Assembly: GCF_017315945.1 (NCBI RefSeq)
Contig: NZ_JAFLWI010000016.1
Location: 124,001 to 188,000, forward strand
Direction of reading: 5' to 3'
From: Candidatus Enterococcus courvalinii
Lineage (GTDB): Bacteria > Bacillota > Bacilli > Lactobacillales > Enterococcaceae
Length of the DNA: 64,000 bases
Shown: positions 24,230 through 33,434 of the stretch, piece by piece
Layout: each line of letters opens with the position of its first letter
Numbering within the stretch: the stretch's first letter is position 1
Made by a program: the position numbers and the translations under genes
Notes under the pieces: generated by a model
Told to the model about the DNA's origin: nothing
The model's database searches: none
The model's input: only the letters and a program-made list of their open reading frames with translations

Positions 24230-25171
24230 TTATACGAACGAAACTTTTTCAAATCCGCTTGTATAAACGAATTGGTTCTCTTTTGTTACAATTGCTCCCT
24301 CGATTCCCGTTTGTATTTCAAGCGCTTTCAACACTTCTGAAGCAGATGCACCAAATAAACGCGTAGTCCAGATTTCCCCATCTACGGAAGAATCAGACAA
24401 AATAGTTAAACTTGCTAGTTCATTTTTAACTGGAAAGCCAGTTTTCGGATCAATGATGTGATGATAAACTGACGAACCATTTTGCAAGTAACGTTCATAG
24501 ATGCCAGAGGTGACTAGCGATTGATTATTTAACTTGACTACCGCTAGCGAATCTTCACGCGAACCTTTAGGATTTCGCAAGCCAATACGCCAAAACCCAT
24601 CTGGATGTCTCGGCGCTTCACCAAAAACAACAATATTTCCTCCTAAGTTGACTAAAGCAAATGCAGCTTTTCGTTCACGACAATATTCAACTAATTTATC
24701 TGCAATGTACCCCTTTGCTAACGATCCCAAATCAATCATCATTCCTGGTTTTGTTAGGAAAACACTTTTCATTTGTTCATCTAATTGAATTTGATGTGGA
24801 TCTGTTAATGGTAGTAGCTCAGCTATCTCTGCTTTTGTTGGAACTAGTGCGTCTTCAAAACCAATATGCCACTTCTGTACAACTGGACCAATCGCAATAT
24901 TCAAGTAGCTATTTCTCACACAACTATGTTCTTTCCCTACCTTGATTAGCTCAAAAAGTTCAGGATGGACAACAACTGCTTGTTGTCCAGCAGCCCGATT
25001 AATAGCCATTAATTCAGAAGTTGCATCATGTGCACTGAAGCGATGCTCGTAAACGTGCAACAACTTGTCTAGCTCTGCTAGTAACTGATCTGGTTTTTCA
25101 TGTCCAACTTGTAACGTAATTGTCGTCCCCATCATTTGCCAGACTTTCGTTTCTTCAATCACCTGATTCAT
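24230..25171 (-). CDS. apbE: FAD:protein FMN transferase ApbE, probably cytosolic
   Basis: A 313-residue ApbE-family flavin transferase, which uses FAD to attach FMN to Ser/Thr of target proteins. Seen are MGTTITLQV, the FAD-site DLGSLAKGYIADKLVEYC, NLGGNIVVFGEAP, HHIIDPKTGFPV, and the C-terminal magnesium region SSVDGEIWTTRLFG. The ATG at 25171 is 7 bases after AGAAGG; a 13-codon longer TTG/ATG frame adds no lipobox or hydrophobic stretch, so unlike most Gram-positive ApbE lipoproteins this one should stay in the cytosol. Its likely substrate is the three-motif protein two genes downstream. First gene of the operon. Confidence 0.93.
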   Translation of the reverse strand: MNQVIEETKVWQMMGTTITLQVGHEKPDQLLAELDKLLHVYEHRFSAHDATSELMAINRAAGQQAVVVHPELFELIKVGKEHSCVRNSYLNIAIGPVVQKWHIGFEDALVPTKAEIAELLPLTDPHQIQLDEQMKSVFLTKPGMMIDLGSLAKGYIADKLVEYCRERKAAFALVNLGGNIVVFGEAPRHPDGFWRIGLRNPKGSREDSLAVVKLNNQSLVTSGIYERYLQNGSSVYHHIIDPKTGFPVKNELASLTILSDSSVDGEIWTTRLFGASASEVLKALEIQTGIEGAIVTKENQFVYTSGFEKVSFV

Positions 25172-25239
25172 TTCTGTACCTTCTTTACTTGAACTACAAA
25201 TTCGATGCAACTAATTTTTGTTACTGTTTTCACAATCCG

Positions 25240-25268
25240 AGGATACGCCTGCTAATTTTATTTGTCAA
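25240..25268 (-). promoter_or_regulatory. Promoter of the apbE operon
   Basis: Minus-strand TTGACA (25263-25268) and TATCCT (25240-25245) are 17 bases apart. An upstream dyad, TATAAC-N6-GTTATA at 25290-25307 in very A/T-rich DNA, is a possible operator. Confidence 0.65.
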
Positions 25269-25326
25269 CCATTTTTATATATTTTTTTATATAACTCTGT
25301 TGTTATAATATATTTTTTTATATTAT

Positions 25327-25386
25327 TAAAAAACAAATAAGGGGAAGCAAACAACACATCTTTGTGTCTTGTTCGCTTCCCCTTAA
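25327..25386 (-). terminator. Terminator of the RNPP-type regulator gene
   Basis: AAGGGGAAGC and GCTTCCCCTT pair, with further CAA/TTG and CACA/TGTG pairing inside, then TTATTTGTTTTTT on the minus strand. The stretch 25387-25578, between it and the regulator stop, shows nothing else I can name. Confidence 0.85.
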
Positions 25387-25578
25387 CTATGATTTTCTAT
25401 TTGATGACTAAAAATTATGCAACGACAGACTGTAATCAAGCCCAATTTACAGCGTATTTTGCGCGAATTATAACTTTATTTTATTACCTTATCTTGTTGC
25501 TAGACTCTTCTATTCCTAATCATCTTTGGTAAATTTGTTCAAAATGAGAAGTTATCATAACAAAAATAATTTTTTTCC

Positions 25579-26442
25579 TTAATTAACCAACAGAACCTTT
25601 TTTTTCATAAGATTTAATTCATCAATCAATTTTTTGTTTTTATTAATTTTTGCAAAAGCTAGTGCATCTTGAATCAATTCGAGAACTTCTGCCTTCGACT
25701 TATTTTCGGCTTGTGCGTTCTTCGCTAATTGAGCAGCAGCTCGAGCTAGATAATAAGTTAAATGGTTGTCTGAACAAATGTCGATTGCATAATTTAGCAA
25801 AGCATCACTTGTTTCCAAATCACCATCTTGCGCAAAAAAAACACCACAATGAAAGACGATGTTTAGCACCCGCCAGGTGTCTTCTGTTGTACGAATCGGA
25901 TACGTATAGATTTTTTCAAACACGCGATTGAAATAAACTTCTGCCTTCTCCAATTCTTTTTCTCTAGCATAGACCATCCCAATCCCTGTATATGCCAGTA
26001 AACGAAACAATGTATTCGCCGTTTCTGCCATCAACAACTGATCAAAATGGAACAACACATCCGTGATCGATGCATTCGTAAAAATCATTTCAAACCCTTT
26101 TAGATAGTAGTAACGTGCAATCAAATCAGGATCATCGATCACCTTAGGATCAATAGCTGCTAAAATCTGTGTCAATTGTTCATATTCACTTGTAATCAAT
26201 GAAAACTCTGCTTTTTCTAACTGTTCGTCCAGTTGTGTATTGATTACATTCATCGAAGAAAAAAGTTCGACCAGTGGAAGATTGATTCGATTACATAATT
26301 TAATTAAAATTTTTAACGAAGGGACTTGACCATTATTCTCAAATTTACTCAATGTCGCTTGTGTACAAATTCCTTCAGACAACTCTTTTTGAGATAAGTT
26401 CGCAGCCTTTCTTGCCATAATAAATTTTTCAATGTTCATCAT
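25579..26442 (-). CDS. HTH-TPR transcriptional regulator of the Rgg/PlcR (RNPP-like) type
   Basis: A 287-residue regulator with an N-terminal XRE helix-turn-helix (residues about 5-60: MARKAANLSQKELSEGICTQATLSKFENNGQVPSL) and a C-terminal all-helical TPR-like array (about 75-285). This architecture belongs to Rgg/PlcR/MutR-type proteins, many of which bind short peptide pheromones. No peptide gene with a good ribosome site is visible beside it. It is upstream of, and on the same strand as, the apbE operon but separated by a strong terminator; control of that operon is possible but only by proximity. Start is the first or second of two adjacent methionines. Confidence 0.8.
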   Translation of the reverse strand: MMNIEKFIMARKAANLSQKELSEGICTQATLSKFENNGQVPSLKILIKLCNRINLPLVELFSSMNVINTQLDEQLEKAEFSLITSEYEQLTQILAAIDPKVIDDPDLIARYYYLKGFEMIFTNASITDVLFHFDQLLMAETANTLFRLLAYTGIGMVYAREKELEKAEVYFNRVFEKIYTYPIRTTEDTWRVLNIVFHCGVFFAQDGDLETSDALLNYAIDICSDNHLTYYLARAAAQLAKNAQAENKSKAEVLELIQDALAFAKINKNKKLIDELNLMKKKVLLVN

Positions 26443-26663
26443 TTTCTCTCCAATCAGACCTCACAACAAAATCATTTCTGTCTCGATTTTAGCATGTTTT
26501 CTTTGGGAATGCTTTACTTGGTTAAGATATCAGGTACTTTTTTACTGCTATACATCCGATAGAAGTTTCACTTTTATCCATGTAAAAAAAGTCCAAGAAT
26601 ATCAACCAATCTTTTGGCGCTGATCCTTTTAGAAAACTGGCTGAAAAAAAGAACAAAGACAAA

Positions 26664-26702
26664 CTAAAAAGGACTCTGTGAAGATGCTTGCAGAGTCCTT
26701 TG
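26664..26702 (-). terminator. Terminator of the alpha-mannoside PTS operon
   Basis: AAAGGACTCTG and CAGAGTCCTTT pair around a 12-base loop, followed on the minus strand by TTTTTAG. It lies about 35 bases after the GH38 stop. Confidence 0.85.
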
Positions 26703-26737
26703 TTACCATTCATTTTTGAATGATATTTAGTTATTTT

Positions 26738-29350
26738 CTAGTTGCTTTCTTCTATAGTTATTAAAAGAGATAAATAGTCATAAGGTTTGATTGTTGTTAA
26801 TGCTTGTTTTCTTTCAATCGCATTTACCACGTCACCCATTTTCAAAATTTCTTTTGGCAGAGTGACTTCTTTTGCAGACGGATTAGCGAAACGAACTACA
26901 TAATGACCTTCATTAAAATAAGATGGATAAATCGCTGACACAAGTAGTTCCTCGGGAAATTCGATCAATGAAAACTCTCTTGGGATAGTTAATTCGTTTT
27001 GTAATGGCCAAATCTTATTGTCTATCCGATGAATAAAGACGTTTAAACTTTGTTTTTGATAGGAAATCGATTGATCTAAACGTGACTCGGCTAGTTTTGC
27101 GACTTTCCATTCATCAAAGGCCCCTTGACTTACTGTAAATCCAAAAGTAAAGTGATGTTCACCTATTTCCTGCGCAAGTGGTGTCTGCATCATGATATGC
27201 CCTTCATTCGTCGTATCACCGGAAGCACGCCCTGGCCGCCAGCTAAGGTTGGGTTTTCCAAGTTCACCAGTTGTCGCCATCAATGTGATGTACAATTTTC
27301 GACCAATTCGTTCATACTCCTTCAAGCCATCTGCATAGACAGTTACATAGGCGTTCTCATTTGCAACCGAAACACTTTTATCAAAAATTTCTAAATTTAC
27401 GGGCTTTTCAACCATTCGTTCTTGCCAATCTGCAGGAATGACATCCGGTTTATTTTCGATAAAACCATTTTGAATTTGAGCAATCGATTTCTCAGAGTCA
27501 TCTAGAACATTCACTACCATTCGAATACGATGTGAGTAAATAGTATTTTTTATTGTAATAGTACCCTCCACAACTTCTCCAACACCGATGCTTAGCGTGA
27601 TTTCATAGTCCAACTCGACTTCCTCTGGCTGTTCTGCTAATCGATCTTCCAAATTTTTTGGCAGCTTAGTCTTTCCAGTAATAATCAAGGTTTCTTTAGA
27701 AGAATCCAGTGACACTTCTGCTTTGTCAAAGTTCAACGGGACTTCGTGATCTCCTTCAAGTGGTGAATAATCATAAGTATCGCCAGCATTTCCTGAATCA
27801 ACCAAACGAATAAAATCAGTGTATTCAACGTCTCCGACTGTCAGTATCAGAGAGCCATCACTAAAAGCAATGGCTAACGCATCATTTTTGATTTCCGTCT
27901 TATTCGTTTTTATAGCTTTCTCTAGTTCAGCTTCGCTCTCTTCGAATTCAACAATCGTATATCCTAAGGCAGGGACTTCTACCTCTACTTTGACATCCAG
28001 CTCGTAGTAAGCTGGTTCGTCAAAATATTCATACCCAATGGCCGTCATTCGATAAGCATTTTGACGTTCAGGATAAAATAGTTCTTTTTCAACAATGGCA
28101 TAAGAGCTTCCTTTGAATTGAATTTTTTTTGAATTAGCAACAATATGAACCGTTTTTGGCCCTTGATACTTTGTCGTTGTCGTATTGAATACTAAAACTT
28201 GATTGGCATCTAAATCTAAAGCATCTGCGATTCGTTTGACGATTAGGTTTTCTATTCCATCTGCGATTTCATTCGCTTCCTTGATCCTATGGTTGATATC
28301 CTCCATGACATTATCAGAAACACATCCGCCGATACTGTCATGCGCTTGATTTTCTAACACTTTTTTCCATAAACGACGTAGCAAACCTTTTCCGATACGA
28401 ATCCCATTTTTTTCAGCAATCAGCATCATTGGTTCAATCCGTTTCAAAATCTTTTGTTCGAGTTTGAAATTAGCCAATTTCATCTGTGTCCGAACAGAAC
28501 CAATCGAACGATGAACACGAGAGTAAACGGGTTGTCTCAATTCTCCTTCGTAATGTGGCAAGTTCTTTTTACTACGAATGACTTCAACATAAGAAGGATA
28601 ATCCGAAATTACATTGTCATACTTACTTGAATGATTTATTTCATTGATGATTTGATCAAAGTTAAGTACCATTGACTTTTGATCCACACCAGATGGAACC
28701 AAAATATCTTCATTATTCCCATGTGTATGAAGCATTTCCACCGCAACATCCAACTTATCTTTCACAAACTTAGGCACATCATGAATGGCATCAAGATTCA
28801 TCATGCCAGTCATATACCCATACGGAAAGTTCATTGCATAAACAATTTTATCTCCTAAACCTTTCCAAATAAAATAGGGTGACGGTGTCATCGTTTCAAA
28901 ATTCAATCCCCGCCAACACATAAAATTATCAATTTCTGCTTGCTGCAACAATGTTGGTAAGTTTGCATTAAACCCAAATGTATCCGGTAAGTATCCCACC
29001 ATCATTGGTTCACCATATTTATTAATGGTGTCGCTGATACCGATCATTAAATTACGCAAAATAGATTCTGCATCAACTAACAAAGCATCTGTTTGCGCGT
29101 ACCAAGGCCCGACAAAGAGCCGACCTTCTTTCATTAATCGTCGAATTGTTTCTAGTTTCTCAGGATTGACTTCAACATATTCATCAACAATAGACGTTTG
29201 ACCATCCAAACAAAAATTCACGTTTGGGTTACGTTCTAATTCATCCAAAACTTCAGTAAATACTTGATCGGATAATACGATGGCATCTTCTTTTGTAAAA
29301 TACCACTCGCGATCCCAATGAGTATGTTGAATGACGTGTGCTTTTACCAT
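26738..29350 (-). CDS. GH38 alpha-mannosidase
   Basis: An 870-residue intracellular family 38 alpha-mannosidase. The metal-binding HTHWDREWY is at residues 9-17; the nucleophile region GYLPDTFGFNANLP is near 130-145, and NQAHDSIGGCVSDNV near 335-350. It has no signal peptide. It ends an operon with a fructose-family PTS, like mngB behind mngA in E. coli, where MngB cleaves 6-phospho-mannosyl-glycerate; the same reaction class (an alpha-mannosyl compound 6-phosphorylated during import) is likely. The precise substrate could instead be a mannobiose or glycan fragment. The gene starts 20 bases after the EIIC stop. Confidence 0.92.
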   Translation of the reverse strand: MVKAHVIQHTHWDREWYFTKEDAIVLSDQVFTEVLDELERNPNVNFCLDGQTSIVDEYVEVNPEKLETIRRLMKEGRLFVGPWYAQTDALLVDAESILRNLMIGISDTINKYGEPMMVGYLPDTFGFNANLPTLLQQAEIDNFMCWRGLNFETMTPSPYFIWKGLGDKIVYAMNFPYGYMTGMMNLDAIHDVPKFVKDKLDVAVEMLHTHGNNEDILVPSGVDQKSMVLNFDQIINEINHSSKYDNVISDYPSYVEVIRSKKNLPHYEGELRQPVYSRVHRSIGSVRTQMKLANFKLEQKILKRIEPMMLIAEKNGIRIGKGLLRRLWKKVLENQAHDSIGGCVSDNVMEDINHRIKEANEIADGIENLIVKRIADALDLDANQVLVFNTTTTKYQGPKTVHIVANSKKIQFKGSSYAIVEKELFYPERQNAYRMTAIGYEYFDEPAYYELDVKVEVEVPALGYTIVEFEESEAELEKAIKTNKTEIKNDALAIAFSDGSLILTVGDVEYTDFIRLVDSGNAGDTYDYSPLEGDHEVPLNFDKAEVSLDSSKETLIITGKTKLPKNLEDRLAEQPEEVELDYEITLSIGVGEVVEGTITIKNTIYSHRIRMVVNVLDDSEKSIAQIQNGFIENKPDVIPADWQERMVEKPVNLEIFDKSVSVANENAYVTVYADGLKEYERIGRKLYITLMATTGELGKPNLSWRPGRASGDTTNEGHIMMQTPLAQEIGEHHFTFGFTVSQGAFDEWKVAKLAESRLDQSISYQKQSLNVFIHRIDNKIWPLQNELTIPREFSLIEFPEELLVSAIYPSYFNEGHYVVRFANPSAKEVTLPKEILKMGDVVNAIERKQALTTIKPYDYLSLLITIEESN

Positions 29351-29370
29351 TTACGATTGCCCTACTTTCT

Positions 29371-30420
29371 TTATTCGACTGATGTTTCTTGCGTCGTTTT
29401 TAGATTTTTCTTATATTTGATTGATTTCAAAGCATTGACCATTAACGCAGTAATCATTCCGCCAACTGCAATAGACACGAGGTATAATGGAATATTTGTG
29501 ACAAATGGAATCGCCATGAAAGTTGAAAGCATCGTTTCTTGCGTAATTCCAAAGAAACCACTCAAACCACAGCCGATTGAAGTTCCAACCACAATACTAG
29601 GAATCACACGTAATGGATCTTTCACCGCAAAAGGAATCGTTCCTTCTGTGATACCAACTAACCCCATAATCATTGCTGTCTTGGCATTATCACGTTCGGC
29701 ATCATCATATAATTTTTTATTCAATAAAGTTGCTAAGAACATGCCAAATGGCGGAATCGCAATAGCTAACAGCATTGCTGTACTTGGACCAAAACTTCCA
29801 CTTGAAAATGACGCAACCCCAAAAGCATAGGCAATTTTATTGATTGGACCACCCATGTCAAAGGCCATCATGGCACCTAAAATTGCGGACATTAAGGCCG
29901 CGTTGACACCAGACATTCCTTCTAACCAAGCTGTCAATCCTGCTGTCATTCCTTGAATTGGCGTTGCTAATACATACCATAAAACTAACCCTACTACTAA
30001 AGTTGTTACAAAAGGAATCAACATGATTGATTTTAAACTGATTACTTGCATCGGAACTTTTACTTTTTTCAATGCATTTGCTAAGTATCCACAAGCTAAC
30101 CCAGCAACCATTCCTCCAATAAAGCCCATTCCTAAGTTTTGACACATCATACCTGTAATAAAAGCAGGTGCTAAACCAGGACGATCAGCAATGGAATACG
30201 CGATATAGGCCGAAATCATTGGCACAATAAATTGTAATCCTGTTTGACCAATCATTCGCAAGACACCCCAGAAAGTATCCGTTTGATCCCAAACGCCAGT
30301 CCCACCAAATATTACAGCAATTGAAGTCAACAAACCTGCAGCTACTACTAGTGGAATCATATAGGAAACTCCACTTTGGAAATGGTTTAATATTTCTTTT
30401 CCCTGTTTCTTGATATCCAT
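29371..30420 (-). CDS. Fructose-family PTS EIIC
   Basis: A 349-residue membrane protein of the fructose/mannosylglycerate EIIC family with about nine or ten hydrophobic segments. Typical segments are SYMIPLVVAAGLLTSIA, YIAYSIADRPGLAPAFITG, AFDMGGPINKIAYAFG and GITEGTIPFAVKDPLRVIP. I start at the ATG at 30420 after GGAGG; the open frame runs 23 codons further into the EIIB gene. It forms a transporter with the separate EIIA and EIIB encoded just upstream; in E. coli MngA these are one fused polypeptide. Confidence 0.92.
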   Translation of the reverse strand: MDIKKQGKEILNHFQSGVSYMIPLVVAAGLLTSIAVIFGGTGVWDQTDTFWGVLRMIGQTGLQFIVPMISAYIAYSIADRPGLAPAFITGMMCQNLGMGFIGGMVAGLACGYLANALKKVKVPMQVISLKSIMLIPFVTTLVVGLVLWYVLATPIQGMTAGLTAWLEGMSGVNAALMSAILGAMMAFDMGGPINKIAYAFGVASFSSGSFGPSTAMLLAIAIPPFGMFLATLLNKKLYDDAERDNAKTAMIMGLVGITEGTIPFAVKDPLRVIPSIVVGTSIGCGLSGFFGITQETMLSTFMAIPFVTNIPLYLVSIAVGGMITALMVNALKSIKYKKNLKTTQETSVE

Positions 30421-30442
30421 TGATCCTACCTCCAACAAATTA

Positions 30443-30757
30443 TTAGTTATTGATTCGTGCAATTGCTTCCTTGATTGTTTCTTCTCCATCTTTTACCACT
30501 TCAGAAGTACTCACAGTAAGAATTTCTTTTCCGTCAAAGCGACTGCGCTCTGCCACGTTTGTATCTACCGCAAAGATAACTACATCGGCATCAGCAATTT
30601 CTGCCTCAGACAATTTATTTTCCATTCCCATTGCGCCTTGTGTCTCAACCTTGATTTCAATACCATTTTTCTTAGCAAATTTTTCCAAGTTTGCTTTTGC
30701 CATATAAGTATGTGCGATTCCTGCGATACATGCTGTTACTGCAACCATTTTTGTCAT
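30443..30757 (-). CDS. Fructose-family PTS EIIB
   Basis: A 104-residue EIIB of the fructose family. The phosphorylated cysteine is Cys10 in VAVTACIAGIAHTYMA, the canonical P-loop of this family. It passes phosphate from the EIIA encoded upstream to sugar bound in the EIIC encoded 22 bases downstream. Confidence 0.94.
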   Translation of the reverse strand: MTKMVAVTACIAGIAHTYMAKANLEKFAKKNGIEIKVETQGAMGMENKLSEAEIADADVVIFAVDTNVAERSRFDGKEILTVSTSEVVKDGEETIKEAIARINN

Positions 30758-30776
30758 ATTCCTTCTCCTCCAGTTA

Positions 30777-31223
30777 TTAAAAAGTCAATGCTTTGATTAA
30801 CTCCTCTTTATTTTTTGATTCTTTAATCTCCTTCACAAAATCATCATCCATTAGTTTGCTAGATAACTCTGCAAGAACACGTAAATGCTCATTTCCCTTA
30901 TCAGCTTCTTTGATAGCTAATAAGAAAACGATGTTTACTGGTTGATCGTCTAAAGAACCCCAGTCAACTTCATTCTTTAGTTTGGCAACTGCAACCGTTG
31001 AATCAACTACCGATTGACTTTTCCCATGCGGAATCGCTATGTTATGGCCAATTCCTGTTGTCATATGTTCTTCTCGTTCAAAAACATCTTTTTTAAATTG
31101 ATTAACTTCAGAGACAAACCCGTTAGCTGTCAATAATGTTGCTAATTTATCTACTACTTCTTCTTTAGAGCCAGCCTCTAAGTCTAATACGACATTTCGT
31201 TCGTCGATTTTTTCACGTATCAT
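30777..31223 (-). CDS. Fructose/mannitol-family PTS EIIA
   Basis: A 148-residue EIIA with the active histidine in GHNIAIPHGKSQSV (about residue 65) and the surrounding EEHMTTGIG and KLKNEVDWGSLDDQPVNIVFLLA segments of the family. It abuts the regulator gene upstream (adjacent stop and start) and precedes EIIB by 19 bases. Confidence 0.94.
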   Translation of the reverse strand: MIREKIDERNVVLDLEAGSKEEVVDKLATLLTANGFVSEVNQFKKDVFEREEHMTTGIGHNIAIPHGKSQSVVDSTVAVAKLKNEVDWGSLDDQPVNIVFLLAIKEADKGNEHLRVLAELSSKLMDDDFVKEIKESKNKEELIKALTF

Positions 31224-33146
31224 CTATACCGCCTCTTTCAATATTTTTACTAATTCTTCAAAAGAGGAACTAGCTCTTAGTGTTGTTAGGGCTTGTTGGT
31301 TCGAAACAATTTCATTAAATGTTTCATACAAGCTGTTTAATTCAGGTTTTACCTGTTCGTTTAACGCGAAGAAGAATACTGAATGGACAATGGTCCCGTT
31401 CCAGTCGATACCTTGCGGATTAACATAAATACTAATAACAGGTTCATTGACATACGCTATCTCTGCATGAGGCATTGCAAAATCGTTGAGTGCAGTAGAA
31501 GACAACGTTTCTCGTCGAGTGGCGCTTTCTAAGATACCTACTTTCGCATAGCCTTTTTCTTGAAGAGTACAGGCAATTGTTTTAAGAACATTTTCCTGAG
31601 TATCTTCTTTTTTCTTGCTAAAAAAACAAAACTTCTTATCAAGTAATGAGAAAAATGCACTTTCTGGATCTAATGAAACTTTCAAGTATCGTTGAACTCT
31701 TTGGATATCTGTTTCAAGCATCAGTGGACTTACGACTACTACCGGAAATTTAGCATTCTTGATCGGAATCGTACTGATTACTAATTCATCTGTGATATTT
31801 TCTTCCTGAAGTTCATTGATACTTAAGACTTTTTTGATTTTTACCGAATCTGCAAAATTTCTATTGATTCGCTGTTCCAATAATTTTGAAGTTCCATATC
31901 CACTGCTGCAAACTAACAACACATCAGATTTATTAGGTCTATACCTGTCCAAAAAGGATTGGATATGAAGTGCCACATAAGCAATTTCATCATCATCAAA
32001 CCTCACCAAAAATTGTTTTTCTGTTTTTTCGAGCAACTCGACACTAAGAAAAAAGGCTTGTTTAAATGATGATTTGATTTTTTCTGTATACGGATTATGG
32101 ATATTCACACCTAAACGCAATCGCTTAACAGCTGCATTGAGATGAAGGACGAGGTTATTAATGAGTTCTGCGTCTGCACTAAACTCATTCAACTCGTCAA
32201 GCACCAGTTGCTTAAGTTGCTCCCCCATATCAAGATTAGGTAAAGCAGACTCACTCAAATTATGGTTCATGGCATTTTTTTCAATCGCTGAGATATGAAT
32301 ATCAATATATTCTTGCTCATATTTAGGAATACTAAAATGAAAGTCTTTTTCTAACATATCAATCAAATAGCTAGTGTTTACTAAAATTTCTTTTTCTGCT
32401 CCATCTTCTTGTACTAAAAAATTATTAGAATCAATTCGTTCCAGTGCGATCGCTAGATGAATCGCTAGCGTCTGAAACTCATAATCCGTAAATTGTAACT
32501 GGGTTTCTTCCATGAAACGATTAAGAATCATTGCTACTTTTTTCAAAATTTTCTTATCCAAAAAATTATTTGCTTCGCCTAAGAGATTAATATTCAAATC
32601 CAATAAATCTGATTTATTACTAGAAGCAGTAAAACCGCCCCAATAATAATTCAATACTTCTGACATTAGTTTGCGCTTGCCCTTCTCACTCGCATTGATT
32701 TTCAAACCATTTCGGTCAGAAACCACTACCATTCCGTGCTTCATCACTCTCTTTTTTACTTCTTTAATTGTACTTTCCATCGTTGATCTGCTAACAAAAA
32801 GCTCATCTGCAAGATCTTGTATTTTCAAAGAACCATTTGTATTCAGTAACTTGGCAAATACATAAGTGATGCGATCTTCTGATGTATCCACTTTAGTAAT
32901 CTCAAAATCTGGCAGTAGTTTTCTTAAATGTTCTTTGTCACCTACTAAGGAAACACCTTTTTTTGGTTGGACAACAATTTGTAGATTTATTTCCTTTTCA
33001 ATTACAGCTTTTAAATTAAAAATAGTTTTACTAATTGTTTTTGTCGAAACTTGAAGTTGCTCAGCTAATTCTTGATAAGTGGTGTGATTATTTTCCAACA
33101 GAAAATTTAAAATTCTCATTTGACGATCGTCTAACTTGATACCCAC
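31224..33146 (-). CDS. PRD-containing transcriptional activator (MtlR/BglG-like) with PTS-like domains
   Basis: A 640-residue activator. In order: HTH (about 5-60, TYQELAEQLQVSTKTISKTI), second winged HTH (about 85-150), PRD1 (about 180-285), PRD2 (about 290-390, with IHNPY and IAYVALHIQSF), an EIIB(Gat)-like domain (about 395-480, LLVCSSGYGTSKLLEQRI) and a C-terminal EIIA-like domain (about 495-640, NDFAMPHAEIAYV). Phosphorylation of these domains ties activity to sugar supply. The start is GTG at 33146, 6 bases after AGGAGGT; the upstream ATG at 33167 overlaps that ribosome site. First gene of the alpha-mannoside operon and its probable activator. Confidence 0.9.
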   Translation of the reverse strand: MGIKLDDRQMRILNFLLENNHTTYQELAEQLQVSTKTISKTIFNLKAVIEKEINLQIVVQPKKGVSLVGDKEHLRKLLPDFEITKVDTSEDRITYVFAKLLNTNGSLKIQDLADELFVSRSTMESTIKEVKKRVMKHGMVVVSDRNGLKINASEKGKRKLMSEVLNYYWGGFTASSNKSDLLDLNINLLGEANNFLDKKILKKVAMILNRFMEETQLQFTDYEFQTLAIHLAIALERIDSNNFLVQEDGAEKEILVNTSYLIDMLEKDFHFSIPKYEQEYIDIHISAIEKNAMNHNLSESALPNLDMGEQLKQLVLDELNEFSADAELINNLVLHLNAAVKRLRLGVNIHNPYTEKIKSSFKQAFFLSVELLEKTEKQFLVRFDDDEIAYVALHIQSFLDRYRPNKSDVLLVCSSGYGTSKLLEQRINRNFADSVKIKKVLSINELQEENITDELVISTIPIKNAKFPVVVVSPLMLETDIQRVQRYLKVSLDPESAFFSLLDKKFCFFSKKKEDTQENVLKTIACTLQEKGYAKVGILESATRRETLSSTALNDFAMPHAEIAYVNEPVISIYVNPQGIDWNGTIVHSVFFFALNEQVKPELNSLYETFNEIVSNQQALTTLRASSSFEELVKILKEAV

Positions 33147-33184
33147 GTAAGCACCTCCTGAATACATTTTTATTTTATAACCAT

Positions 33185-33198
33185 TGTTTGCGCTTTCA
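33185..33198 (-). promoter_or_regulatory. cre site before the alpha-mannoside operon
   Basis: Minus-strand TGAAAGCGCAAACA matches the CcpA cre consensus TGWAANCGNTNWCA at 13 of 14 positions, about 40 bases before the regulator start. The promoter itself was not identified with confidence. Confidence 0.7.
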
Positions 33199-33327
33199 TA
33201 CAGAATTTAGTTCATCATTAATGTGGAACTCCATCAGGTATCTAGCAATTATCAAGAGGATTTTCTACAAATTCACATAGAAAAACCAATATTCTATAAG
33301 TTAATTTGTCTTTCTCTTGTAAAAAAG

Positions 33328-33379
33328 ATTAGTAAAAAACAGGAGGCGTGACAAAAGATTTGTCATCCCTCCTGTTTCC
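33328..33379 (-). terminator. Terminator of msrA
   Basis: AAACAGGAGG and CCTCCTGTTT pair with inner TGACAAA/TTTGTCA, followed on the minus strand by TTTTTTACT. It lies after the msrA stop. Confidence 0.88.
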
Positions 33380-33434
33380 AAATAAATGGTGTTCTTTATT
33401 GATTGGAGCTGGGCACTTCTTTCACAACCTTCTT

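Noticed and set aside
25389-25530. Short plus-strand ORF of about 47 codons as a possible signalling peptide for the RNPP-type regulator
   Set aside because: No ribosome site and no typical signal-peptide or pheromone pattern; probably chance.
26522-26713. Minus-strand ORF with a hydrophobic stretch upstream of the RNPP-type regulator
   Set aside because: It runs through the strong terminator of the mannoside operon and lacks a ribosome site; not credible as a gene.
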